NCBI RefSeq assembly: GCF_013359685.1
Contig: NZ_JABFMV010000010.1
Location: 1-64,000 of the forward strand
Source of the DNA: Leifsonia sp. C5G2
GTDB lineage: Bacteria; Actinomycetota; Actinomycetes; Actinomycetales; Microbacteriaceae
Direction of reading: 5' to 3'
Length of the DNA stretch: 64,000 nucleotides
The translations under genes were made by a program, and so were the position numbers. Under the pieces are notes generated by a model that worked only from the letters and a program-made list of their open reading frames with translations, had not been told where the DNA came from and searched no databases. Positions 9,997 through 18,217 of this stretch are shown one piece after another. Positions within the stretch are counted from its first letter, which is position 1, and each line of letters opens with the position of its first letter.

Positions 9997-10067
9997 TGTG
10001 ACTCCTTCGTCTCTTGATGGGGGCGCTCCCGGTCGGGTTCGAAGGGCGAGCGGCCGGGCGCAGGGGA

Positions 10068-10095
10068 AGCCTAACTTAACCGGTTCAGGTGTCAA
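10068..10095 (-). promoter_or_regulatory. sugar operon promoter with embedded LacI-family operator
   Basis: On the minus strand TTGACA (10090-10095) and TAGGCT (10068-10073) are separated by 16 bp. Inside that spacer is the perfect palindrome AACCGGTT at 10078-10085, with the central CG and A/T-rich flanks usual for LacI-family operators. A repressor bound there would block RNA polymerase directly. The regulator gene lies immediately upstream of this promoter. Confidence 0.65.
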
Positions 10096-10180
10096 TCCTT
10101 GACTTCACCTCGTCCGAGGGTATACCGGGCGGTCTCGTGCCCCGCGTGAACCCCGGTCGCGCTGCGCTCACACCCCCGCC

Positions 10181-10357
10181 CGCGACTCGTCACGAATCGC
10201 CGCGATTCGTGACGTATGGTCGCGACTCGTCACGAATGATCGCAACTAGTCGCGACTCGTCACCAATCGGCGCGATGGGTCACGAACGGTAGCGATTCGC
10301 GACTCGTGACGAATGGTCGCGATTCGTCACGAATGGTCGCGATTCGTCACGAGTCGC
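10181..10357. repeat. array of 20-bp repeats with palindromic core
   Basis: Units of the form ggtcgcgattcgtcacgaat recur about nine times. Most are spaced exactly 20 bp, with one short (10 bp) and one long (27 bp) unit. The core ATTCGT(C/G)ACGAAT is palindromic. The array fills most of the gap between the sugar operon promoter and the end of the LacI gene (gap 9997-10379). There is no spacer diversity as in CRISPR. The same unit occurs in inverse orientation at 43887-43936. Function unknown. Confidence 0.85.
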
Positions 10358-10379
10358 GCCCCGGCGGGGCCCGCGCGCG

Positions 10380-11408
10380 TCAGCGCGCGGTGTGGGCCGG
10401 CGCGGGGATGCTGGTCGCGCGCGCGATGAGGCGGCTCTCGCGGGCGCGGTGGTCGGGCGTGGGAGTGCCTGCGAGCTGGTCGAGCAGCATCCGGGTCGAG
10501 CGGCGGCCCTGCTCCTCGGGTGACCGGTCGAGCGCGGTGATGGGCCTCGTCCCGAGCCGGCAGAGCAGGGAGTCGTCCCAGCTGACGATCGCCACGTCGT
10601 CCCGGCCGGCGCGGTTGAGGGCCGTCTGCGCGCCGAGCGCGAGCAGGTCGTTGGAGGTGAGCACGGCGGTGATGGCCGGGTCGGCCGCGATCGTCTCGCC
10701 GGCGATCCGCTCCCCCGACCCCATCGAGTAGTCGGACGCCGCGAACACGAAGTCGAGGCCGAGCTCGCGCGCGGTCGCGCCCACGGCGTCCCGCCGGTCC
10801 GCCTCGTGCTCGAACTCGGCGGGACCTGCGATGTGCAGCGCCCTCCTGTGGCCGAGGGAGGCGAGGTGCCGCACGAGCACCTCCGCGTCGGCCCGGGCGT
10901 CGTACAGCAGCACCTTGCCCGGCGCGAGCGTCTCGCGATTGCCGTGCAGCACGTAGGCGAGGCCGAGTTGCTCGAGCAGCGCGGGCCTGGGGTCGTCGAA
11001 CGTGATGTCGAACAGCATGACCCCGTCCACCCGTGCCTCGGCGCTCCACCGGCGGTAGGCGGCCACCTCCTGCCCGGCGTCCGCGCCGACCATGCGCAGC
11101 AGCAGCGACTGCCCGGTCTCCGACAGCTCGCTCTCGACGCCGGCGAGGAGGCTCATGTAGTAGGGCTCGGCGCCGAGCAGGCTGGGGTCGCGGCGCAGCA
11201 CGATCCCGATCGTGTCGGAGCGCGCACGCGAGAGCGCACGCGCGGACGAGCTGGGGTGCCAGCCGAGCTGCTCGGCGAGCGCGAGCACGCGCTCCCGGGT
11301 CTCGTCACTGACCCCGGGCAGGCCGTTCAGCGCGTACGACACGGACGCCTTGGACAGGCCGAGCTGCTCGGCGAGCCCCGCGATCGTCACGCGCCCTGCG
11401 TTGCTCAC
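10380..11408 (-). CDS. LacI family transcriptional regulator
   Basis: A 342-residue repressor. The helix-turn-helix is at residues 7-30 (VTIAGLAEQLGLSKASVSYALNG), followed by the LacI hinge and a periplasmic-binding-protein-like sensor domain. The reading frame continues upstream, but the GTG at 11408 has AGGGAGG five bases before it and starts the conserved domain. It lies just upstream of the sugar operon in the same orientation and is the likely controller of the AACCGGTT operator at 10078. It is divergent from the FAD oxidoreductase gene. Confidence 0.93.
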   Translation of the reverse strand: MSNAGRVTIAGLAEQLGLSKASVSYALNGLPGVSDETRERVLALAEQLGWHPSSSARALSRARSDTIGIVLRRDPSLLGAEPYYMSLLAGVESELSETGQSLLLRMVGADAGQEVAAYRRWSAEARVDGVMLFDITFDDPRPALLEQLGLAYVLHGNRETLAPGKVLLYDARADAEVLVRHLASLGHRRALHIAGPAEFEHEADRRDAVGATARELGLDFVFAASDYSMGSGERIAGETIAADPAITAVLTSNDLLALGAQTALNRAGRDDVAIVSWDDSLLCRLGTRPITALDRSPEEQGRRSTRMLLDQLAGTPTPDHRARESRLIARATSIPAPAHTAR

Positions 11409-11490
11409 GGCCGCCTCCCTTCGTGGTGCGCGGCTTACACTACTGGCTCGGCTCCGCCGCGCATCCCGGCATTTCGCTGCGAACGTGCTC

Positions 11491-11506
11491 ATCCGACCGG
11501 ACGGAT
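11491..11506. promoter_or_regulatory. near-palindrome upstream of FAD oxidoreductase
   Basis: ATCCGACCGGACGGAT is a 16-bp palindrome with one mismatched pair, 62 bp before the oxidoreductase start and in the 159-bp gap shared with the LacI gene. A second shared element, CGG(T/C)CGGGCAGAA, occurs just before this gene (around 11549) and before the dehydrogenase gene (around 15147). Either could bind the PucR regulator. Confidence 0.3.
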
Positions 11507-11567
11507 TGCCTGGACGCGCACCCCTTTCCCGACGAACGGCCACCACCCGGTCGGGCAGAATGGCGGC

Positions 11568-12983
11568 GTGAGCCCCTCCCGGACCAGCACCGTCTTCGAA
11601 CGCGAACGCCCGGCCGACGCGGTGGTGCGTCACGCCCTCGCCTCCAGCCGCCAGGCGGTGTTCTGGACCGAGGACGCCCCGAGCGACCGCTACCCGCAGC
11701 TGCACGGCGACCTGGGCTGTGACGTCGCCGTCGTCGGCGCCGGCTACACCGGTCTCTGGACGGCCCTGCTCGCCAAGCGCGAGGACCCGTCGGCGCGCGT
11801 CGTGGTGCTGGAGGGGCGCCGGGTCGGCTGGGCCGCGTCCGGTCGCAACGGCGGCTTCTGCGAGGCGAGCCTGACCCACGGCGACGAGAACGGCCGCAGC
11901 CGCTGGCCCGGCGAGTTCGACAAGCTCCAGCGGCTCGGGATGCGCAACCTCGACGAGATCGAGAGCATCGTCGCCGAGCTCGGGCTCGACGCCGAGTTCG
12001 AACGCAACGGCGCGCTGGATGTCGCCACCGAGCCGCACCAGGTGGAGTGGCTGCGCGAAGCCGAGGGTCCGGAGGCGACGCTGCTCGACCGGGACGCGGT
12101 CCGCTCCCTCGTCCACTCGCCCACCTACGAGGCGGGACTGCTGCGTACGCGGGATTCGGCCCTCGTCCACCCCGCCAAGCTCGCCCGGGCGCTCGCCCGC
12201 GCCTGCGTGGACGCCGGCGTCGAGATCTTCGAGCACAGCCCGGTGGAGAGCATCGGCGACGGCACGGTGCTCGAGACCCCGACCGGCACCCTCCGCTCCC
12301 GGCGGACGGCCCTCGCCACCAACGTCTTCCCGAGCCTGCTGCGCCGCAACCGGCTCGCGACCGTCCCCGTGTACGACTACGTGCTGATGAGCGAGCCGCT
12401 CTCCGCGGCGCAGCGGGCGTCGATCGGCTGGGAGGGCCGGCAGGGCATCGGCGACTCGGCGAACCAGTTCCACTACTACCGGCTCACCGCCGACGACCGC
12501 ATCCTGTTCGGCGGCTATGACGCGATCTACCACTACGGCGGCCGCGTGCGGGAGGCGTACGAGGACCGGCCGGAGACGTTCCGGAGGCTGGCGAGCCACT
12601 TCTTCACCACGTTCCCGCAGCTGGAGGGGCTCACCTTCACACACCGCTGGGCCGGCGCGATCGACACCTGCAGCCGGTTCTGCGCGTTCTTCGGCTCAGC
12701 CCGCGACGGCAAGGTCGCCTACGCCGCCGGCTACACCGGGCTCGGCGTCGCGGCGACGCACTTCGGCGCGCAGGTGATGCTGGACCTGCTGGCCGGCCGC
12801 ACCACGGAGCGCACCGAGCTGGAGATGGTGCGCACCCGCCCGCTGCCGTTCCCGCCCGAGCCGGCCGCCGCCGTCGGCATCAACCTCACCCGCTGGTCGC
12901 TCGACCAGGCGGACCACCGCGGCGGCCGGCGCAACGCCTTCCTCCGCACCCTCGACGCCGTCGGCCTCGGCTTCGACTCCTGA
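11568..12983 (+). CDS. FAD-dependent amine oxidoreductase (PuuB/DAO family)
   Basis: A 471-residue DAO-family flavoprotein. The ADP-binding motif VAVVGAGYTGLWTALLA is at about residues 53-69, and GWAASGRNGGFCEA is the FAD-contact block seen in gamma-glutamylputrescine oxidase and relatives. It probably oxidises an amine or amino acid to an imine or aldehyde, with hydrogen peroxide and ammonia released. The GTG at 11568 was chosen; the frame is open further upstream but only as antisense of the LacI gene. It faces the PucR gene tail-to-tail across the 173-bp repeats. With the dehydrogenase and aminotransferase beyond it, it suggests polyamine or omega-amino-acid catabolism. Confidence 0.85.
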   Translation: MSPSRTSTVFERERPADAVVRHALASSRQAVFWTEDAPSDRYPQLHGDLGCDVAVVGAGYTGLWTALLAKREDPSARVVVLEGRRVGWAASGRNGGFCEASLTHGDENGRSRWPGEFDKLQRLGMRNLDEIESIVAELGLDAEFERNGALDVATEPHQVEWLREAEGPEATLLDRDAVRSLVHSPTYEAGLLRTRDSALVHPAKLARALARACVDAGVEIFEHSPVESIGDGTVLETPTGTLRSRRTALATNVFPSLLRRNRLATVPVYDYVLMSEPLSAAQRASIGWEGRQGIGDSANQFHYYRLTADDRILFGGYDAIYHYGGRVREAYEDRPETFRRLASHFFTTFPQLEGLTFTHRWAGAIDTCSRFCAFFGSARDGKVAYAAGYTGLGVAATHFGAQVMLDLLAGRTTERTELEMVRTRPLPFPPEPAAAVGINLTRWSLDQADHRGGRRNAFLRTLDAVGLGFDS

Positions 12984-13007
12984 CGGTGCTCCGCTCCCCG
13001 CTCCCGC

Positions 13008-13440
13008 CTGGTTGACGCGACACGCCGCGCGGCGGAGCGCGGCGACGGCGCGTCCTGTCAACCAGACGCATCCATGGGCCGCAACACGCCGTTGCGGGCA
13101 ACGGGTTGCGGCGTGTTGCGACCCACGGATGGAGCGTTGCGCCCGGCGCGCGCCGAACGACGCCCGGGCGACCGCCGCGCCTGGTTGACGCGACACGCCG
13201 TGCGGCGGAGAGCGGCGACGGCGCGTCCCGTCAACCAGACGCATCCATGGGCCGCAACACGCCGTTGCGCGCGACGGGTTGCGGCGTGTTGCGACCCACG
13301 GATGGAGCGTTGCGTCGGGCGCGCGCCGAACGACGCCCAAGCGACCGCCGCGTCTGGTTGACGCAACACGCCGTTGCGCGCGACGGGTTGCGGCGTGTTG
13401 CGTCCCACGGATGCGCCGGGCGCGTCAGCGCGCCGGGCCC
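13008..13440. repeat. 173-bp tandem direct repeats with internal hairpins
   Basis: Two full units (13008-13180 and 13181-13353) and a shortened third unit (from 13354) are nearly identical, with an exact 173-bp period. Each full unit has a hairpin with arms CTGGTTGAC and GTCAACCAG, whose loop starts with CGACACGCC (reverse complement of GGCGTGTCG). It also has a second hairpin with arms CGCAACACGCCG and CGGCGTGTTGCG around a 17-base loop. The block fills the gap 12984-13424 between two convergent genes and runs slightly into the PucR stop region. No open reading frame in it looks real. Confidence 0.85.
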
Positions 13441-15095
13441 CGCGCCAGCACGGCCGCATGCAGGGCGGCGACGGTCTCGCCGTCGTCGAGGTCCATCCCG
13501 AGCAGCTCCTCGATGAGGGCGATGCGCTGGTAGAACACCGACCGGGACAGGTGGCTCGCCGCGGCGGCGCGGGTGCGGTTGCCGGGGTGGCTGAGGTACG
13601 CCCGCAGCACCTCGACCAGGTCGCCGCCGGTGGCGAGGTCGTGCTCGATCAGCGGCCGCAGCATCTGCTCCGTGTGCTCCAGCATCCGGGGATCGCCGCC
13701 GAGCGCGTTCACCAGCCGCAGCAGCGGCCGGTGCGACACGCGCTGCACGACGACCGTGCGGCCGAGCCGCTGCCCCTCCGGCCGTCCCCCCGCGGAGGCG
13801 GTCGCCAGCGCCACCGCCTCCTCCAGCGAGGAGAGGAGCCCCGCGATGCCCCGCGCGTCCGACCCGACCGCCACGACCGCCGCCGGGTCGTCCGTCCGCG
13901 ACGACGCAGCGGCCTCCGCGATCGCGGCGAACACCGCGTCGCCGAGCGCCCGGCCCGGCCGCGGCGACACCGCCACGACGAGCGTCCCCGCCTGCTCGGG
14001 ATGCCGCCCGGCGACCGCATCCACCCCCGCCGCCCGCGCGGCCTCCACCGCCCGCGTCGCGGCGGACGCGGGCAGCGTGCCCGACCGCAGCCGCACCGCA
14101 GCGCCCGCGACCGTCCGTCCGCTGAGCGGGAACCCGGCCGCCTCGAACCGAGCGGTCACGCCGCCCTCCCCGGCGAACCGGCGGCCGAGCAGCGACGCGA
14201 GCAGCGCGTCGTGGCTGCGCCGCGTCCACTCGTCGTCGTCCCGGTCGGTCAGGCGGCTGAGCGCCAGCGCCACGGCCGCCTGCTCGAGCACGTTCGAGCG
14301 GCCGGCCGGGTGCGGCTCCCCCGGCAGCGCGATCAGGTGCCCCCACCGCATCCCGCGCGCCTCCACCGGGACGATCGTCCAGCCGCCCGTGCGGGAGCGG
14401 TGCTCGGCGCGCGACCGCTGCTCCCAGTCGGCGAGCTCCGCTCCCCCGCCGGTGCGGGAGGCCGCGTCGATCCCGCCGGCCGCGATCACGCGGTGGTTGG
14501 TGTCCTCCAGGACGACCGGGCAGCCGAGCACGCGTGCGGCCTGCTCGACGATGAAGTCGGCGGGGCTGCCGCGCAGGCTGAGATCGGTGAAGAGCGCATG
14601 GATGTCGTCCCTCGCCCGCAGCGCCCCCATCTGCTCCGCGATGATCCGCGAGTGCACGGCTTCCGTGATCGCCACGAACCGCGCCTCCCTGTGCAGCACC
14701 GCGAACGGCCGCCCCGCGGTGCGGAACTCGTCCACCAGCGCGGGCGGAGGCACCGGCATCGGCGGCCCCAGCTCGAGCACGAGCCCGGCGACGTCGGCCT
14801 CGATCAGCACGCGCCCGAGCCGCCGCAGCGACGCGTCGTCGGCCGGCCAGCCGACGCCTGTGGCGAGCAGCAGCTCCCCGCCCGAGCCCAGCCGCGCCGC
14901 CTCCGCGGTCTCGGCGACGTGCACCCAGCGTACCGGCGCGTCGAGCCGCTCGCGGCCGGTCAGCACCTCCGGCAGCGCGCGGGCGACCGGCTCCATCCGC
15001 AGCACTTCGCGGACGGTGGGCAGCACGGCCGACGATGCCTCGCCCGCATCCGGACGAACTGTCCGACCCGTTCCGTGGTCCCGACGATCTGGCAT
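13425..15095 (-). CDS. PucR family transcriptional regulator
   Basis: A 556-residue regulator. The N-terminal PucR-like ligand domain begins TVREVLRMEPVARALPEVLTG at about residue 28. A GGDEF-like degenerate central region follows, and the C-terminal PucR helix-turn-helix (YLSHPGNRTRAAAASHLSRS, then RIALIEELLG) is at about residues 490-540. The ATG at 15095 has GGAGG four bases upstream. It is divergent from the dehydrogenase gene and convergent with the FAD oxidase, so it probably controls this catabolic block. PucR-type proteins are known for purine, GABA and proline control, and the inducer here is unknown. Confidence 0.9.
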   Translation of the reverse strand: MPDRRDHGTGRTVRPDAGEASSAVLPTVREVLRMEPVARALPEVLTGRERLDAPVRWVHVAETAEAARLGSGGELLLATGVGWPADDASLRRLGRVLIEADVAGLVLELGPPMPVPPPALVDEFRTAGRPFAVLHREARFVAITEAVHSRIIAEQMGALRARDDIHALFTDLSLRGSPADFIVEQAARVLGCPVVLEDTNHRVIAAGGIDAASRTGGGAELADWEQRSRAEHRSRTGGWTIVPVEARGMRWGHLIALPGEPHPAGRSNVLEQAAVALALSRLTDRDDDEWTRRSHDALLASLLGRRFAGEGGVTARFEAAGFPLSGRTVAGAAVRLRSGTLPASAATRAVEAARAAGVDAVAGRHPEQAGTLVVAVSPRPGRALGDAVFAAIAEAAASSRTDDPAAVVAVGSDARGIAGLLSSLEEAVALATASAGGRPEGQRLGRTVVVQRVSHRPLLRLVNALGGDPRMLEHTEQMLRPLIEHDLATGGDLVEVLRAYLSHPGNRTRAAAASHLSRSVFYQRIALIEELLGMDLDDGETVAALHAAVLARGPAR

Positions 15096-15188
15096 CGCTC
15101 CTCCGGCCCCCGCTCTGTGATCATTGGGAGGAAAGCCTACCGCCCCGGCCGGGCAGAACGTCCGGCCGAACCCTCGAGGAGGACCCCC

Positions 15189-16685
15189 GTGGCCCTGATC
15201 CGACACTTCATCGCCGGCGAGGAGTCGCCCGCCGAGCCGACCGGCGCCGTGCGCACCGGCCCTGTCTTCAACCCCGCCACGGGTGAGCGGCAGCACGAGG
15301 TCGCGCTCGCCGATACCGCCGAGACCCAGCGGGCCATCGCCGCCGCGCGGGCCGCCTTCCCCGCTTGGCGCGCCACCAGCCTGACGAAGCGCGCGGACGT
15401 GCTGTTCCGCCTCCGCCACCTGCTCACCGAGCGCAAGGACGAGCTCGCCGCGATCGTGACGAGCGAGCACGGCAAGGTGCTCTCCGACGCCGCGGGCGAG
15501 ATCGGCCGGGGCCTGGAGAACGTGGAGTTCGCGAGCGGCCTGATCGACAAGCTCAAGGGCGAGTACAGCGAACAGGTCTCCACCGGCGTCGACGTGCACA
15601 GCGTCAAGCAGCCGGTCGGCGTCGTCGGGTGCATCACCCCGTTCAACTTCCCCGTCATGGTGCCGCTGTGGATGGTCGCGAGCGCGATCGCGTGCGGCAA
15701 CACCGTCGTCCTCAAGCCGAGCGAGAAGGACCCGAGCGCGTCCGTCTACCTGGCGAAGCTGTTCCGCGAGGCCGGGCTCCCCGACGGCGTGCTGAACGTC
15801 GTGCACGGCGACAAGGAGGCGGTGGACGCCATCCTCGACTCCCCTGACGTCTCCGCGGTCAGCTTCGTCGGCTCGACCCCGATCGCGCGCTCGATCTACC
15901 AGCGCGCCTCCGCCAACGGCAAGCGCGTGCAGGCCCTGGGCGGTGCGAAGAACCACATGGTGGTGCTGGAGGACGCCGACATCGACGCCGCCGCCGACGC
16001 CGCGGTCTCTGCCGCGTACGGCTCCGCCGGCGAGCGCTGCATGGCCGTGAGCGTGGTCGTGGCCGTGGGCGACGTGGCCGACCGGCTGGTGCCCGCCATC
16101 CACTCGCGCCTCGACGCGCTGCGCATCGGACCGGGCACGGACGCGGCAAGCGAGATGGGTCCGCTCATCACGCGGGAGCACCGCGACAAGGTCGCCTCCT
16201 ACGTCACGGGAGCCACCGCCGAGGGCGCGACCGTCGTCGCCGACGGCACCCGGCGCGAGTTCCAGGGAGACGGCTTCTTCGTCGGCGTCAGCCTGCTGGA
16301 CCACGTGAAGCCCGGCATGAAGGCGTACGACGACGAGATCTTCGGCCCGGTGCTCTCCGTGGTGCGCGTCGACACGTTCGAGGACGCGGTCGAGCTGATC
16401 AACGCGAACCTGTACGGCAACGGCGTCGCCCTGTTCACGCGCGACGGCGGAGCGGCCCGCCGCTTCGAGTTCGAGGTGGAGGTCGGGATGGTCGGCATCA
16501 ACGTGCCCATCCCCGTCCCGGTCGGCGCGTACTCGTTCGGCGGCTGGAAGAACTCGCTGTTCGGCGACTCGCACATCTACGGGCCGGAGTCGTTCCACTT
16601 CTACACGCGCAGCAAGGTGGTCACCACGCGCTGGCCCGACCCCGTGCACTCCCGCATCGAGCTCGCCTTCCCCGGCAACTCCTGA
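15189..16685 (+). CDS. mmsA: CoA-acylating methylmalonate-semialdehyde dehydrogenase
   Basis: A 498-residue aldehyde dehydrogenase. The catalytic cysteine is C284 in GSAGERCMAVS. The GGAKNHMVVLEDAD stretch, in which the usual active-site glutamate is absent, is characteristic of the CoA-dependent MMSDH branch. It converts malonate or methylmalonate semialdehyde to acetyl- or propionyl-CoA with NAD+. The GTG start at 15189 follows GGAGGA with seven bases between. It lies 19 bp before a class III aminotransferase, which could supply malonate semialdehyde from beta-alanine. It is divergent from the PucR regulator. Confidence 0.93.
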   Translation: MALIRHFIAGEESPAEPTGAVRTGPVFNPATGERQHEVALADTAETQRAIAAARAAFPAWRATSLTKRADVLFRLRHLLTERKDELAAIVTSEHGKVLSDAAGEIGRGLENVEFASGLIDKLKGEYSEQVSTGVDVHSVKQPVGVVGCITPFNFPVMVPLWMVASAIACGNTVVLKPSEKDPSASVYLAKLFREAGLPDGVLNVVHGDKEAVDAILDSPDVSAVSFVGSTPIARSIYQRASANGKRVQALGGAKNHMVVLEDADIDAAADAAVSAAYGSAGERCMAVSVVVAVGDVADRLVPAIHSRLDALRIGPGTDAASEMGPLITREHRDKVASYVTGATAEGATVVADGTRREFQGDGFFVGVSLLDHVKPGMKAYDDEIFGPVLSVVRVDTFEDAVELINANLYGNGVALFTRDGGAARRFEFEVEVGMVGINVPIPVPVGAYSFGGWKNSLFGDSHIYGPESFHFYTRSKVVTTRWPDPVHSRIELAFPGNS

Positions 16686-16704
16686 GACCGACGAGGACCA
16701 CGAC

Positions 16705-18126
16705 ATGACCGACACCATCCACTCGGCGGCGCAGACCCGCACGGGATACGTCGACCGGCACGGCGCCGAGCACGCGTTCGGCGACGCAGCGGCCGAGGCG
16801 CAGGTGCGCGCGGACGACCGCGGCCACGTGTTCCACTCCTGGAGCGCGCAGGCGAAGATCGACCCGCTGCCCGTCGCGGCGGGCGAGGGCTCCACGTTCT
16901 GGGACTACGACGGCAACGCCTACCTCGACTTCAGCTCGCAGCTGGTCAATCTCAACCTGGGTCACCAGCATCCCGACCTCGTCGCGGCCATCCAGCAGCA
17001 GGCCGGGCGGCTCGCCACCGTGCAGCCGTCGATGGCCAACGACGTGCGCGGGGAGCTCGCCCGCCGCATCGCCGAGGTGGCGCCGGGGAGCCTGAACAAG
17101 GTGTTCTTCACCAACGGCGGGGCGGACGCGAACGAGTACGCGGTTCGCCTGGCGCGCCGGGTCACCGGCCGCCGCAAGGTGCTGTCGATGTACCGCTCGT
17201 ACCACGGCGGCACGGCTACGGCGATCGCGCTCACCGGCGACCCGCGGCGCTGGGCGAACGAGCCGACCGATCCCTCCGTCGCGCACTTCTTCGGGCCGTA
17301 CCCGTACCGCAGCGCGTTCCACTCCGCCTCTCCGGAGGAGGAGACCGCGCGGGCGCTGGAGCACCTGGAGAACGTCATCGTGCTCGAGGGCGCCGGCACG
17401 ATCGCCGCGATCATCGCCGAGACGGTGGTCGGCACCAACGGTGTGCTGGTGCCGCCGCCCGGGTATCTGGCCGGGGTGCGCGAGCTGTGCGACCGGTACG
17501 GGATCGTGTACATCGCCGACGAGGTCATGGTCGGCTTCGGGCGGGTCGGCGAGTGGTTCGCCGTCGACGCGTTCGACGTCGTGCCCGACCTGATCACCTT
17601 CGCGAAGGGCGTCAACTCGGGCTACGTGCCGCTGGGCGGCGTGGTGATCTCGGACGCCATCGCGTCGTTCTTCGACGAGGTGCCGTTCCAGGGCGGCCTG
17701 ACCTACTCCGGGCACCCGCTGGCGTGCGCGGCCGGCGTCGCGACGTTCGAGGTGTTCGAGCGTGACGGCATCCTCGACCGGGTGCGCGACCTGGGCTCGC
17801 GCGTGGTCGAGCCGGAGCTGCGGTCGTGGCTCGACCGGCATCCGTCGCTCGGCGAGGTGCGCGGCCGGGGCCTGTTCTGGGCGCTGGAGCTCGTGCGCGA
17901 CCGCGAGACCCGTGAGCCTCTGGTGCCGTTCAACGCGGCCGGGGCGGACGCTGCGCCGATGGCGGAGGTCGCCGCGGCCTGCAAGGCGGCCGGCGTCTGG
18001 CCGTTCACGCACTTCAACCGCGTCCACGTCGCCCCTCCCCTGGTCATCGAGGAGGACGAGCTGCGCCGCGGCCTCGCCGCGATCGACGCGGCCCTCGACG
18101 TGGCCGACCGCTACGCCCGCGCCTGA
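16705..18126 (+). CDS. class III omega-amino acid aminotransferase
   Basis: A 473-residue PLP enzyme of the aspartate aminotransferase superfamily, class III. Visible are FFTNGGADANEYAVRLAR (PLP phosphate loop), SYHGGT, DEVMVGFGRVG and the Schiff-base lysine in ITFAKGVNSGYVPLGG. It probably transfers the terminal amino group of beta-alanine, GABA or a diamine to pyruvate or 2-oxoglutarate. It follows the MMSDH gene by 19 bp with a GAGGACC ribosome site, so the two form an operon that would take beta-alanine to acetyl-CoA. A strong hairpin follows at 18169. Confidence 0.92.
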   Translation: MTDTIHSAAQTRTGYVDRHGAEHAFGDAAAEAQVRADDRGHVFHSWSAQAKIDPLPVAAGEGSTFWDYDGNAYLDFSSQLVNLNLGHQHPDLVAAIQQQAGRLATVQPSMANDVRGELARRIAEVAPGSLNKVFFTNGGADANEYAVRLARRVTGRRKVLSMYRSYHGGTATAIALTGDPRRWANEPTDPSVAHFFGPYPYRSAFHSASPEEETARALEHLENVIVLEGAGTIAAIIAETVVGTNGVLVPPPGYLAGVRELCDRYGIVYIADEVMVGFGRVGEWFAVDAFDVVPDLITFAKGVNSGYVPLGGVVISDAIASFFDEVPFQGGLTYSGHPLACAAGVATFEVFERDGILDRVRDLGSRVVEPELRSWLDRHPSLGEVRGRGLFWALELVRDRETREPLVPFNAAGADAAPMAEVAAACKAAGVWPFTHFNRVHVAPPLVIEEDELRRGLAAIDAALDVADRYARA

Positions 18127-18168
18127 CGACCGTGGTGCGCCTCTCCCCAGGGAGCGGCTTCTCCACAG

Positions 18169-18204
18169 CCCGCGCCCGCCCGGCCCTGCCGCGGCGGGCG
18201 CGGG
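18169..18204 (+). terminator. GC-rich terminator hairpin
   Basis: A perfect 12-bp stem CCCGCGCCCGCC / GGCGGGCGCGGG encloses a 12-base loop, 42 bp after the aminotransferase stop and 13 bp before the next start. It has no T-run, which is common in high-GC actinobacteria. Confidence 0.6.
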
Positions 18205-18217
18205 ATATCGTTGCAGC

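Noticed and set aside
10181-10357. Array considered as a CRISPR
   Set aside because: Units are contiguous 20-mers without variable spacers and no cas genes are present.
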